Below, in pieces: positions 1-8,823 of a stretch of 64,000 bases of DNA. The notes beneath the pieces were generated by a model that worked only from the letters and a program-made list of their open reading frames with translations, ran no database searches and was not told the DNA's origin. How positions within the stretch are numbered: position 1 is the stretch's first letter; the number at the start of each line of letters is the position of its first letter. The translations under genes and the position numbers were made by a program. The DNA comes from Bacteroidetes bacterium GWE2_42_24 (GTDB lineage Bacteria; Bacteroidota; Bacteroidia; Bacteroidales; TTA-H9), in assembly GCA_001768515.1 (NCBI GenBank), contig MEOA01000007.1:38777-102776 (forward strand). Reading direction: 5' to 3'.

Positions 1-288
1 TCTTTCAGTACCTATAAATCCAGCCTTTGAGTATAAACATCCCTGAGCCGGCTTCTTGTATTTTATCTCAACTTTACGTACCACAGGAAATATATTGGTC
101 AGTTCCCGAAACTGACTGATCAGAAAGAAACCACTGGTGGCCTCAGCTAATGCAAATTGAGCACTTGCGTGGACTGTCTTAAGATGATTGTGATATATAT
201 CTTTTTCATTTAAAAACAATAAGTACTCATTATCTGGTGAAGGTTCTATCCCTACAAACTGATTGAAAGGTAATTCAAAAACATCCAT
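1..288 (-). CDS. Hotdog-fold thioesterase-like protein (N-terminal part, cut by window edge)
   Basis: The reading frame starts with ATG at 288 and stays open through all 96 codons to the window edge, so the C-terminus is missing. It begins MDVFELPFNQFVGIE and contains a stretch around residues 44-60 (HASAQFALAEATSGFFL) followed by a strand-like segment with KVEIKYKKPAQG. This resembles the central helix and following strand of the hotdog fold in acyl-CoA thioesterase-like (DUF4442/PaaI-type) proteins. No catalytic residue can be assigned with certainty. It has the same direction as the DUF169 gene upstream of it. Confidence 0.5.
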   Translation of the reverse strand, partial: MDVFELPFNQFVGIEPSPDNEYLLFLNEKDIYHNHLKTVHASAQFALAEATSGFFLISQFRELTNIFPVVRKVEIKYKKPAQGCLYSKAGFIGTER

Positions 289-437
289 AAATGCACTATA
301 AATTTAATTAATCAGAAAAGGCTATTTTTTTAACGAAGGCTATCAACATCTCGTTTCACATCAATTGAATTATTAACAAACAAAGACTGTCCGACAATAA
401 TTCTCTTTCCAAAATGATTGATAAAAATTCACGACTA

Positions 438-1223
438 TTACTGATCATCTGAAATATTCACAACATCCCTATTCCTTTTTTTAATTTTACCCCAACATTC
501 GGTTATCATGAAACTTGTATCAAGATTAGCTGCCATTTCAGCTACCATGCTATATGGCATTGCAAGTGTCATCACATCAGCGGGCAATCGCAATCTGGCA
601 GCAATATCATGCATACCCCAGACTGCCTTTCGATGACCCTCGCGTATCAATTTCATTGGTTTGGTGAATATGGAACCACAACCAGAATTGAACCCGGTGA
701 CAACAAGATTATCAGATTCTGGTACATTGTAATGCATCAGAAAGATGAGTCCGCTCATTTCATCCGGATTAGCAAAGAAAACAACAAGCTCCGGGACTTC
801 ACTATCCAGAAATTCCTCAAGAGGTTTAAATACAGTCACCTTTTGATTGATTTTCTCCGGAACAAAAGAGTTGACAAATTCTTTAGCCTGACCGGGTGTC
901 TTTACAAAACGCTCTGCCGTTCTGCCACGAACATTTCCATCGGATAAGAAATTTTCAATGCCTTCAAAAATCCAATCCTGATAACCCAGGTAAAATGCAG
1001 AACAATTCCATCCTGTTGAGTCTTTATCTATGGCAACCACTTTTCCTTTCGCACTGGAAAAAATAAGTGGAACTATACATCCATTTCCCTTACCGGTAAA
1101 TCTTTTTGCGCCTTCAGGCACATTATCAGCAAAATATACGCCTATCGGGTAATAGTTCAATCCGAATTCATTTTTCAGCCTGAAGCCAATCTCTTTGGTG
1201 TTCATTGATAATTTAGTTTTCAT
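438..1223 (-). CDS. DUF169 domain protein
   Basis: This is a 261-residue soluble protein without signal peptide. The pattern of an N-terminal NYYPIGVYF segment, a GNGCIVPLIF cysteine motif, LGYQDW, a central VVFFANPDE strand, and a C-terminal GCGSIFTKP cysteine motif matches the DUF169 family, whose members are often found in anaerobes and have no firmly established reaction. The conserved cysteines suggest metal or cofactor binding, which is an inference. Its start overlaps the end of the upstream membrane protein gene by 11 bases, so the two are probably cotranscribed. Confidence 0.75.
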   Translation of the reverse strand: MKTKLSMNTKEIGFRLKNEFGLNYYPIGVYFADNVPEGAKRFTGKGNGCIVPLIFSSAKGKVVAIDKDSTGWNCSAFYLGYQDWIFEGIENFLSDGNVRGRTAERFVKTPGQAKEFVNSFVPEKINQKVTVFKPLEEFLDSEVPELVVFFANPDEMSGLIFLMHYNVPESDNLVVTGFNSGCGSIFTKPMKLIREGHRKAVWGMHDIAARLRLPADVMTLAMPYSMVAEMAANLDTSFMITECWGKIKKRNRDVVNISDDQ

Positions 1224-1707
1224 TCTTATAAAATGGAACGATCAGACATATAATCATCATAACTACATTCACAGCACCAAAAATATCCTCAGCACTTTTA
1301 AGATTCATATATTCAGGGATAAAAACTGAGGTTTGCCATTGTCTGACAGCTATTTCGGTGACTCTACCAGCTAATAATGTAATATTAACAGAGTTAATTA
1401 CAATCAGGACAACCAGTATCTGAAGTACCGAAATCCAGGTATTCCTGAAAAAACCATATTGCTTCAGACTCAGAATTATGGCACCGACAACCAAGAGTCC
1501 CACGCCCGGCAATATCAATACTTCCGTAATTCGTGAAACAAAAAGGCGTTGCCAATAAACAGATTCAATGGATGGAACCTCTCCCATGACAGCATTCATT
1601 ACAATGAATGTGAAAATACTCCCCAGGCTCAATATTAATCCGGTAATTGAAATTAGCCTGGCAATCCGGAGCCAGGGAGATTGTACTTTTAACGATCTGG
1701 TTTGCAT
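1213..1707 (-). CDS. Small integral membrane protein of unknown function
   Basis: This 164-residue protein has four hydrophobic segments, at about residues 15-37, 63-82, 91-112 and 142-160, and a short polar C-terminus (YKNEN). No catalytic motif is recognisable. It overlaps the start of the DUF169 gene by 11 bases, which indicates translational coupling, so it may serve as the membrane partner of that protein. I do not recognise the family. Confidence 0.6.
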   Translation of the reverse strand: MQTRSLKVQSPWLRIARLISITGLILSLGSIFTFIVMNAVMGEVPSIESVYWQRLFVSRITEVLILPGVGLLVVGAIILSLKQYGFFRNTWISVLQILVVLIVINSVNITLLAGRVTEIAVRQWQTSVFIPEYMNLKSAEDIFGAVNVVMMIICLIVPFYKNEN

Positions 1708-1776
1708 TACTTCTCAAATTTAATCCCGCAAAGGTAAAGATGACTCAACTTAAATTCGTTAACATAGGATAATTAA

Positions 1777-2348
1777 TCACTGCTCTGCTAATTGTCGCCT
1801 GATGCGGCTTAATGACTGAGGAGTAACACCGATAAAAAATGCAATATAAATTGAGGAATCCTTTGCTGGATGTGTCTGTACCGGGTTGAAAAATCGAGGT
1901 AATGCTGTTCAGCATAATTTGTATGGATTGACAGAATATGTTTGACTACATTTGTAAATACCTCTTCAGTAAGTAACCTACCAAAACGCTCACCTGTCGA
2001 TACTTTACTGTAAAATCGCTGCATTTGATCAGATGATACGGAATAGACCACTGACTCTTCAATGGCAACAATTGTCTTGTTTGAAATTGTCCGGTTCACA
2101 AAACTTTCGTAGTCGCAAATAAAATCGTTTTCAGAGCTAAAGTAATAGGTCTCCTCTTTGCCATCATTGTTAATATAATGCATGAACAGACCCCTTTCTA
2201 TAAATACAAACTCACTACATATATCTCCGGCCTTTAAAAGAGTTCCGGTTATCTTAATTTCCTTTTTATTGAACAATTGACCTATAACAGAAACATCGGT
2301 CTCAGATAATGTTACATATCGTTGAATGGCTTTGAGCAGATTTTGCAT
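1777..2348 (-). pseudogene. Crp/Fnr-type cAMP-binding-like regulator, frameshifted in the HTH
   Basis: The intact part (from ATG at 2348) shows the cyclic-nucleotide-binding barrel of the Bacteroidota Crp family: GDICSEFVFIERGLFMHY, then YYFSSENDFICDYESF. The frame ends early at 1809 just after RYRHIQQRIPQF. In another frame the sequence continues with FFIGVTPQSLSRIRRQLAEQ and a TGA at 1777-1779, which is the expected helix-turn-helix recognition region. The family pattern PQY-x-IAS-x-x-G-x-TP suggests that one base is missing near position 1848. The disrupted product would have no DNA-binding helix. A sequencing error gives the same picture. Confidence 0.7.
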
Positions 2349-2547
2349 ATACTTTCAGTTTCCCGGAATTAATAGTATAACGATTCCAAATTTACCAAAG
2401 CATTAGAATTATCTTATCCAACAGGAATTTTGATATTATTATCCAGTCCATGTCTACAACTCTGACCGGTTGGACTCTTATATCAACTGCCGTTGCGCTA
2501 TTCTGAACTGTTTCGACAGTTAGTTACTTATTTACTGTTCTAATGCA

Positions 2548-4041
2548 CTAATGGTGATTCATTTCTATGTTAAGAATTCCTTCCCCATTTTTCTTCAGAT
2601 ACTTCACCAAAATATCAGCAAATGCATCTGTTCCGTTATCACAGTTTGTAAATATTAAAAGTCCTTGTCTGGTTTTTGGAACAATAAAAGCAATGGTTTG
2701 AACTCCGATGTCACTTCCCCCGTGAACAAGTGCAAACTCCTGATTGGTATTTATATTCTCATCGATACACCAACCTAAGCCCCAATGTTTAAAGTCATTG
2801 ATTCTTACTTGTTCTGCAACCATTTCTTCATACAACGTCTTTGATATTCCTCCACCATTTATAATATGAACCATAAATTTACAATAATCCTCAACAGTTG
2901 TTAATAAGTTGTCAGCTGCATTAATAGTTGAATTTTTTTCTGTCTTATAAAGTTCTCCCTTTTCATTGTGCCATTTAGCAAATCTTGTTGAATCCATTGT
3001 CTCATCCCATGCAAATCGGGTATCAATCATTTTCAATGGATTAAAAATGAATTCTTTTGCCAATTCATCAAGACTTTTATGGAATTTCTTTTCCAATGCT
3101 TTTCGCAGATACTCAAATCCTTCCCCCGAATATTGATAATTGGTTCCTGGTTCAAACTCAAATGCCAGTTTACCGTCAGCATTGTTACCACGCCAATTCG
3201 TGAAACCTGATTGGTGACTCAAAATGAATCTTGTAGTCAACTTTTTAACTCTTGGGTCATCAACAACATCAGGGTCGATATAGTACCTGTATATAGGTTC
3301 GTCTAAACTCCATTTTCCTGCATCTGCAAGTTTTAAAGTAACCATTGCTGTAATGGGCTTCGTCATTGAAGCTACATTCCAAATCGTATTTAATGGTGCG
3401 GACCTGTCTTTTTCCAATTCACCAAACACACTAACCTGAACAATCTTACCATCTTCAATATATCCTATACCTATTGCAGGAATATGTCTCAACTTTAGCC
3501 ATCTTTCCGTTTCAGTTTTGTCAGTAAACAAAAGGTTTTCATCAATTGGTTTATCAAAGTCTTTATGGTCATAACTCAACCCTTTACTTAATTTCCAATT
3601 TCCACTTTCTAAAATCCAAACGTGAGTAAATTTTGCAACACTGGTTAAATACTCCTTTTTGCCGTTCTCAATAGCGTAAAAGCTATGGTTTCCGGTTTGA
3701 ATTGCTCCATACAAGACACCATTTTTCTCTAATGGGAATACCTCCATCGTCTTTGCGTCCAATTCCCTTCTTGGCTTATATGATAATTTGCAAAGCCCGT
3801 TCCGAATACTCTCGATAAATGCAGATTTGGAACTTGTTATTCCGGTCTTGTCATGATAAAACTCAAAATTTTCACTTACCAGATTCTCAAACTGAGTGAT
3901 ATCACAAGTATTGAATCCAATATTAAACAGAAGGCTATCATTCCCCTTAATGGTCTTATATAGAGCTGAATGTTTCTCAACTTGCCCTATTGTTGAAGTG
4001 CTTAAAAGTAAAAGCCAAAGTAAGATACTCAGTTTACTCAT
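2548..4041 (-). CDS. Secreted serine hydrolase (class C beta-lactamase fold) with N-terminal NTF2-like domain
   Basis: A signal peptide (residues 1-19) is followed by an NTF2/DUF4440-like domain at about 35-155 and a beta-lactamase/esterase domain at about 180-490. The catalytic S225-M-T-K228 (SxxK) motif lies in IWNVASMTKPITAMV, a YSG motif follows in TNYQYSGEGFEY, and the third motif is HGG in LVHGGSDIG. This is the usual set for the class C beta-lactamase/DD-peptidase-like esterase family. The substrate is unknown: peptide, ester or lactone hydrolysis are all seen in the family. The N-terminal NTF2 fusion is a Bacteroidota-style arrangement. Confidence 0.8.
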   Translation of the reverse strand: MSKLSILLWLLLLSTSTIGQVEKHSALYKTIKGNDSLLFNIGFNTCDITQFENLVSENFEFYHDKTGITSSKSAFIESIRNGLCKLSYKPRRELDAKTMEVFPLEKNGVLYGAIQTGNHSFYAIENGKKEYLTSVAKFTHVWILESGNWKLSKGLSYDHKDFDKPIDENLLFTDKTETERWLKLRHIPAIGIGYIEDGKIVQVSVFGELEKDRSAPLNTIWNVASMTKPITAMVTLKLADAGKWSLDEPIYRYYIDPDVVDDPRVKKLTTRFILSHQSGFTNWRGNNADGKLAFEFEPGTNYQYSGEGFEYLRKALEKKFHKSLDELAKEFIFNPLKMIDTRFAWDETMDSTRFAKWHNEKGELYKTEKNSTINAADNLLTTVEDYCKFMVHIINGGGISKTLYEEMVAEQVRINDFKHWGLGWCIDENINTNQEFALVHGGSDIGVQTIAFIVPKTRQGLLIFTNCDNGTDAFADILVKYLKKNGEGILNIEMNHH

Positions 4042-4460
4042 TTATTTGGTTTAATTTACGTTAGTTGATTTATTACAATTAGTGCTTGTTCATATCCGAC
4101 CCTATTCACAATGTATTGTAGCCGGGGTCAATGCTTCCAGAACCTTTTCAACATCCATAAACAGAAAACAGCCAACAGCGAAGCTACAGCGTATGGTTTA
4201 CCATAATACACTGTCATCTGAAGATTTATTGTCGGCAGCCGGTTGGAAATCGTCGATAGTCTGTTTAACAACTGTTTTATCACAATTGTTCATGCAAAAG
4301 TAAGCAAAAACATAAAGATCTAAACAGGCTTAACCCCAAGGACTAAAACACCATTATTGCCTTCCCCTGGGGTTCCGTTACACACCAACATTAATCGGTA
4401 CTGCTTCCCGATGACTTAACCACCCCCGGTGTAGAGTATAATCCTAAGAAGTCGCATGGA

Positions 4461-4627
4461 GCAGCGGACTAAAAGGGCGTTTTCTTTGGTACTTTCTTTT
4501 CGCCCGCAGGAAAAAGAAAGTACAGCGAAATGATTGCCTGCAATAGAATAGAAGCCGGCTACTTCTCACCTTTAGTGCAAAGTACAATCCTTAGAAATCG
4601 CATGGAGCATCGGAGATTTTTGCCTGG
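4461..4627. repeat. 167-bp dispersed repeat, copy 1
   Basis: This unit runs from GCAGCGGACTAAAAGGGCG to TTTTTGCCTGG and recurs at 4791-4957, exactly 330 bp away, with about ten substitutions and no length change. It contains a hairpin with a perfect 12-bp stem: GTACTTTCTTTT at 4489-4500 and AAAAGAAAGTAC at 4512-4523, with a loop containing CGCCCGCAGG. A shorter piece of the unit's 3' end (AATCC-TAGAA-TCGCATGGAGC) also lies just before it at about 4440-4466. Confidence 0.85.
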
Positions 4628-4790
4628 AATTCAAGAAGTACCATAAGGTATCACCTTTCAGAGTCAGGGGGACGTAAAGCAATCCGCGAATGAGGGAGGA
4701 CAGCGCCAGATTGGTGTATCTTCTCAATTCCCCGAATGGCTCGGGTTGCGCTTTAAGTGGTACTTCGTAGCAATTCCGGTAAAAATATCC

Positions 4791-4957
4791 GCAGCGGACT
4801 AAAAGGGCGCTTTCTTTGGTACTTTCTTTTCGCCCGCAGGGAAAAGAAAGTACAACATAATGATTGCCGGCAATAGAATTGAAACAGGCTACTTCTCACC
4901 TTTAGTGCAAAGTACAATCCTTAGAAATCGCATGGAGCATCGGAGATTTTTGCCTGG
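4791..4957. repeat. 167-bp dispersed repeat, copy 2
   Basis: This is the second copy of the unit at 4461-4627, of the same length. The hairpin arms are at 4819-4830 and 4842-4853 and are unchanged. Most substitutions fall between the hairpin and the block ACTTCTCACCTTTAGTGC, which is identical in both copies. Conservation of the hairpin arms and of the 3' block suggests that the unit as a whole is maintained or recently duplicated. Confidence 0.85.
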
Positions 4958-5247
4958 TTATGACTTGCAGCTATTGAAACCATCAGTTTCTTTCAATTAT
5001 TGTTTCGGGTATTTGGGTTCTTTTATGACTTGCAGTTGTTGAAACCCATACCAATTTGATCTATTATCCTTTTTAATACTATTCCCGGTATAATCTTTAA
5101 ATCCAACACTAAAACTGAGAAAATATTTCATACACCTCCTGACTGCCAATCCCGATAGCTATTGGGAAAAGCCAACGCTATACCCAACCTCAACATAAAA
5201 AATTCAAAAAAGATTTATTTACTATTACAACTCTTTGTGTTTATTTC

Positions 5248-5255
5248 TATTTTTG
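5248..5255 (+). promoter_or_regulatory. Bacteroidota -7 element (TATTTTTG) for rsgA
   Basis: TATTTTTG fits the Bacteroidota TAnnTTTG -7 consensus and lies 48 bases before the rsgA start. No good -33 TTG is found at the usual 19-20-base spacing. Confidence 0.45.
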
Positions 5256-5303
5256 CTGTGAATAATGTTTGTATGAAACGATTTAGAATTCAAAGCTACA
5301 AAA

Positions 5304-6383
5304 ATGACTTTAGATGACATTGGCTACAACAATCAGTTTGAAGCCTTCAGAATTGAAAATAAACCCGAAGGGTTAGAAACCGGGAGGGTCGTTACAGTAC
5401 ACAAAGATCGATACATTGTCAGAACAATTAACGGGGAATATGAAGCCGAAATCACCGGTACGATGCGCTTTACCGCTAAAGACAGGGAGGATTTTCCGGC
5501 CGTGGGCGACTGGGTAAGTCTTACTACATACGAAGAATCATTCGCCATTATTCACCAGATTTTCCCGCGGTTTTCCATTCTCAGGAGGCAGGCTGTCGAT
5601 CATACGGGAGATGTACAGATCATCGCCGCCAACATCGATTATGCCTTTTTGGTACAGGCTGTCGATCGCGATTTTAATGTCAACCGGCTCGAACGCTATC
5701 TCACCATCTGCAATTCAGGGAAGGTCAGCCCCATCATCATACTAACAAAGACAGACCTGGCAGATCAACAACGTATTGATGAACTATGCAGTGCCATCAA
5801 GGGAAGAATCAGGGATATTCCGATTATTCCAATCAGTAATGCAACGAAAGACGGGTTAGAAGCCATCATGTCCATCATACAAAAGGGAAAGACCTATTGT
5901 CTGTTGGGATCATCAGGCGTTGGGAAATCCTCCCTGCTCAACAACCTGTCGGGCAAAACACTCATGCGTACCGACGCCATCAGCCTGAGCAACAACAAGG
6001 GACGGCATGTCACCAGCCACAGGGAATTGATTGTCCTCGGAAACGGTGGCATACTGATCGACAATCCCGGCATGCGGGAGGTGGGCATCACCGATACTGC
6101 CGGCGGACTCGAACTAACCTTTGATGCCATTGCCACCCTTGCAAAAGAATGCCGGTTCAAGAATTGCACACACACCACCGAGATTGGTTGTGCTGTACTC
6201 GAAGCCGTTGAAAACGGAGAAATAGATGAAGCCTCTTTCGAAAACTACCAGAAGATGGAAAGGGAAATGGAGCGGTTCGGGGAGAGTGTGGCTGAGCGAA
6301 GAAAAAAAGACCGTGATTTCGGGAAATACATGAAAAACTACAAGAAAGAGATGAAGGGGAAGAACATAAAACCAGATTTCTAA
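5304..6383 (+). CDS. rsgA: Ribosome small subunit-dependent GTPase A
   Basis: RsgA (YjeQ) is a circularly permuted GTPase that acts late in 30S subunit maturation. The 359-residue protein has an N-terminal OB-fold (about 22-90), then G motifs in permuted order: TKTD (148-151, G4), the P-loop GSSGVGKS (202-209, G1) and DNPG (253-256, G3). A C-terminal zinc knuckle follows with C283, C288, H290 and C296. All key residues are present and the length is normal. The gene is monocistronic, with a promoter-like TATTTTTG upstream and no clear Shine-Dalgarno sequence. The protein acts in the cytoplasm. Confidence 0.95.
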   Translation: MTLDDIGYNNQFEAFRIENKPEGLETGRVVTVHKDRYIVRTINGEYEAEITGTMRFTAKDREDFPAVGDWVSLTTYEESFAIIHQIFPRFSILRRQAVDHTGDVQIIAANIDYAFLVQAVDRDFNVNRLERYLTICNSGKVSPIIILTKTDLADQQRIDELCSAIKGRIRDIPIIPISNATKDGLEAIMSIIQKGKTYCLLGSSGVGKSSLLNNLSGKTLMRTDAISLSNNKGRHVTSHRELIVLGNGGILIDNPGMREVGITDTAGGLELTFDAIATLAKECRFKNCTHTTEIGCAVLEAVENGEIDEASFENYQKMEREMERFGESVAERRKKDRDFGKYMKNYKKEMKGKNIKPDF

Positions 6384-6877
6384 GAAACAAACCAGAACAA
6401 GACAGACCATTTGATTACACATAATGTCAGGGCGACCATCTGATCAACAAAAACAAATACACCAGGCAGAAGGAATTTTTGTAATCTTTTTCATAACAAT
6501 AAATGCATTCTGCCCTGCATATTCAACCTGAATTTCAGGGTAAAAATCAAGGTCGCCGCCATTACAATACCCATGCCAAAGTCGAAATACTGTTCGAACT
6601 GTTCAATGAATTCTATAATTTATTTATGAAACCACTTTTAAAAAAGGCCGTCATCACAATTCTAAATCAACATTCAACAATCATTCAAGACATTACATTC
6701 AACATCATCTTTTCTATCATTTTCCTTCAGTCTCGCCTGTGACACTTTCGTTCGACATTCGTTCGATAAAACCAGACGAATTGCAGAAATGAGAAATAAT
6801 CGGACGATAGTCGTTCAATAACGAATAAGCAACCAAAGGCACATTTAAAACAGGCTGATAATCAACTCACAGAGAGA

Positions 6878-6910
6878 CCAAAGTTAGGCCAAAGTTAGGC
6901 CAAAGAGGGA
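6878..6910. repeat. 11-bp degenerate tandem array (CCAAAGTTAGG)
   Basis: There are two perfect units of CCAAAGTTAGG (6878-6888 and 6889-6899) and a third, decayed unit CCAAAGAGGGA (6900-6910). The period is exactly 11 bp. Confidence 0.8.
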
Positions 6911-6968
6911 ACGGAGCCTTTTTGTACATATCTTTTTAGCGGGTTTACAGTATGTTAGAGAAGACTAT

Positions 6969-7010
6969 GGCATTAGCATTGGCTATGGCATTGGCTTTGG
7001 CTATCAGCGA
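6969..7010. repeat. 6-bp-period degenerate array (GGCATT/GGCTAT type)
   Basis: Successive hexamers GGCATT AGCATT GGCTAT, then GGCATT GGCTTT GGCTAT, form a degenerate array. Its first 15 bases, GGCATTAGCATTGGC (6969-6983), are the exact reverse complement of 7497-7511 in the array at 7482-7530. Confidence 0.75.
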
Positions 7011-7295
7011 TTATTTAGCAGGGAATCATTTTTGTAAGTTTACTTGAAACTAAAGTCGGGTCGAAAATCACAGTGCCGGGTATTGGGAGGTTTATGCCTT
7101 CTTTGGCCAATATTTGAGGCATATTTTGAGGGTCTGTCGAAGATTCAACTCATTTGGGGCGTTATCGCAAATTATCATGGTTGTGCCGCTCCCGAATCTT
7201 AAAACCCAATCAACATCAGATAATAATGAAACAGCCGGATGCAATGCAATCCGGCTTATGTATGGCTGAGGAAAATCTATCATTTTTTAGGTTTG

Positions 7296-7350
7296 ACCGT
7301 AGATCAACCGTAGATCAACCGTAGATGAAGCGTAGGTCTGCCGTACGTGC
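7296..7350. repeat. 11-bp degenerate tandem array (ACCGTAGATCA), five units
   Basis: Five consecutive 11-bp units occur: ACCGTAGATCA twice, then ACCGTAGATGA, AGCGTAGGTCT and GCCGTACGTGC. The core CGTA is kept at the same phase in all five, while the flanks decay progressively to the right. Confidence 0.85.
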
Positions 7351-7481
7351 CGGGTCGATTCACGTTTGATTTTCGTCTTATATCCGATTTAAATTCCTTT
7401 AATAGCATACTGATATAAAACAAAAATTGCACCACCGCTGATTACATTTTTTTTGATGTTGAGAAGAGTTTTGTTTTCTAC

Positions 7482-7530
7482 AATGCCAACGCCAACGCCA
7501 ATGCTAATGCCAATGTTAATGCTAATGCCA
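7482..7530. repeat. 6-bp-period degenerate array (GCCAAT type), inverted relative to 6969-7010
   Basis: About eight hexamers of the type GCCAAC, GCCAAT, GCTAAT, GTTAAT and GCCAAA follow one another. The arm at 7497-7511 pairs perfectly with 6969-6983, so the two arrays form an inverted pair spanning about 0.5 kb. Confidence 0.75.
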
Positions 7531-7570
7531 AAGAAGATCAATTGACGCGTTAGTCAGTAGAAGGCCTCCC

Positions 7571-7601
7571 TTGTTTACCCCCGGAAGGTGTCGTACCTTT
7601 G
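7571..7601 (+). promoter_or_regulatory. Promoter of the RluA-type gene
   Basis: TTG at 7571-7573, 20 bases, then TACCTTTG at 7594-7601 matches the Bacteroidota -33/-7 consensus. The start codon follows 22 bases later. Confidence 0.65.
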
Positions 7602-7623
7602 CTGAGATTATAACAAGCTGAAT

Positions 7624-8508
7624 ATGCCATCATCACATCACGAAAGTTCTGTTACCGTTTCAACACGATTGCTTGACTATCTGTTAACAACCTATGCATC
7701 AAAGGGGCGAATACTATTGAAGAAGGTACTGACTGCCGGTCAGGTGTCGGTAAACGGACGACAGTATACCCGTCACGATGTGCAATTGGTGCCAGGCGAT
7801 AAGGTATTGGTAAGCTGGATACCCTTGCCGCCTAAGCCGGTATTCAGTAAACTCAATCTCGAATACCAGGATGATCACATTCTGGTGATCAACAAGATGG
7901 CAGGCCTGCTATCTGTTGCCACCGACCACGAAAACGAGCTTACCGCCTATCGCCAGCTTCGTGATTATGTAAAGGCCACCCAGCCCGGCAAGGGCTTGTA
8001 CATCGTGCACAGGCTCGACAGAGATACCTCAGGGTTAATGCTTTTTGCCAAGAGTGAAAAAGTTCAGGAATCGCTTCAACGTACATGGGCTGAAACCATC
8101 ATTTCACGACGATATGTAGCCGTAGCCGAGGGTGTGGTGCTGGAAGAGAAAGGAACCATTACCAGCTACCTCCGCGAAAGCAAAGCCCTGAAAATGCATT
8201 CAAGTCCCCATTCTTCGGATGGCGATCTGGCCATTACTCATTACAAACTGCTTAAGAAGGGGGCTCATTACACTTTACTTGAACTGGAACTTGAAACAGG
8301 ACGAAAGAATCAGATCAGGGTTCATCTTTCGGATATGAAACATCCGGTAGCCGGGGATAAGAAGTATGGTGCCAAAACAAATCCTATTGGCCGGTTGGCA
8401 CTTCATGCCGCAGGACTGGCGTTTACACATCCGGTCACCGGAAAGCTTATGGAGTTCAGGCTGCCCGTACCCGGTAAATTTCTTCATCTTGTAGCTGCTG
8501 AGTTATAA
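7624..8508 (+). CDS. RluA-family 23S rRNA/tRNA pseudouridine synthase
   Basis: The enzyme isomerises specific uridines in structured RNA to pseudouridine. The N-terminal S4 RNA-binding domain (about 12-68) includes KVLTAGQVSVNG. The catalytic domain carries the HRLDRDTSG motif with the nucleophilic aspartate at D132. The C-terminal part has the RluA-type ELETGRKNQIRVH and HPVAGDKKYG. The length of 294 residues is typical of the RluD/RluA class with S4. The exact target uridine cannot be told from sequence. The gene is preceded by a good promoter. Confidence 0.9.
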   Translation: MPSSHHESSVTVSTRLLDYLLTTYASKGRILLKKVLTAGQVSVNGRQYTRHDVQLVPGDKVLVSWIPLPPKPVFSKLNLEYQDDHILVINKMAGLLSVATDHENELTAYRQLRDYVKATQPGKGLYIVHRLDRDTSGLMLFAKSEKVQESLQRTWAETIISRRYVAVAEGVVLEEKGTITSYLRESKALKMHSSPHSSDGDLAITHYKLLKKGAHYTLLELELETGRKNQIRVHLSDMKHPVAGDKKYGAKTNPIGRLALHAAGLAFTHPVTGKLMEFRLPVPGKFLHLVAAEL

Positions 8509-8823
8509 TAAGAACAGCAAGTTGTCCGGGGTTTCATAAATCAGGGATTTAAAGAATCAAGCATCGGTGATGGCAGAAAGGATCGTTAATAGCGTAGCGT
8601 GCCCCTGTACCGTCACCAAAGCGATTTCACAACCTCCGTTAAATGTGAGGTTTCGGAAAAGATACCATGGCTACGCTTCTGAATTCTTCTTTTCTCAAAA
8701 AGGGGCTTTAGCTCTGTTTTCTATGAAGATACCGGGGTTATGCCCCTGGTTCTTGAATTCTGTAATCAGGCCAGCTTCAAACTATGCTGGTTTATCCGTA
8801 CTTTTGCAGCCCACTGATTTGTC
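8509..8823. other. Intergenic stretch before smpB
   Basis: There is no convincing gene in these 315 bases. The only supported element is TACTTTTG at 8799-8806, a Bacteroidota -7-like sequence 17 bases before the smpB start; a -33 box is not clear. A run with CACAACCTC followed by GTGAGGTT at 8629-8655 could form a short stem. Confidence 0.5.
8799..8806 (+). promoter_or_regulatory. -7 element (TACTTTTG) for smpB
   Basis: TACTTTTG fits the TAnnTTTG consensus and would give a very short 5' leader to smpB. No matching -33 TTG is evident at the normal spacing. Confidence 0.45.

Larger units (their letters stand above)
4042..5303. other. Gene-free stretch with repeats
   Basis: I see no convincing coding region in these 1.26 kb; short open frames have no family resemblance. 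The stretch holds an imperfect hairpin (4332-4374, arms AACCCC and GGGGTT), two copies of a 167-bp repeat, a 24-bp direct repeat (4958-4981 and 5023-5046, two mismatches), the palindrome CCCGATAGCTATTGGG (5151-5166), and the promoter of the next gene. Confidence 0.6.
6384..7623. other. Gene-free stretch rich in degenerate tandem arrays
   Basis: No convincing gene is present in these 1.24 kb. The stretch contains 11-bp arrays at 6749-6770 (two units with CGTTCGA), 6878-6910 and 7296-7350. It also holds two 6-bp-period arrays in opposite orientation (6969-7010 and 7482-7530), a hairpin at 7234-7255 (GCCGGAT/ATCCGGC), and the promoter of the next gene. Confidence 0.6.

Noticed and set aside
6503..6742. 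Open frame of 79 codons on the plus strand in the repeat-rich stretch
   Set aside because: No promoter or family resemblance and composition like non-coding DNA.
7296..7350. CRISPR array
   Set aside because: Units are 11 bp with no spacers and no cas genes; it is a simple degenerate tandem array.
6969..7530. Insertion sequence bounded by the inverted arrays
   Set aside because: No transposase frame lies between the arms and no target duplication was seen.
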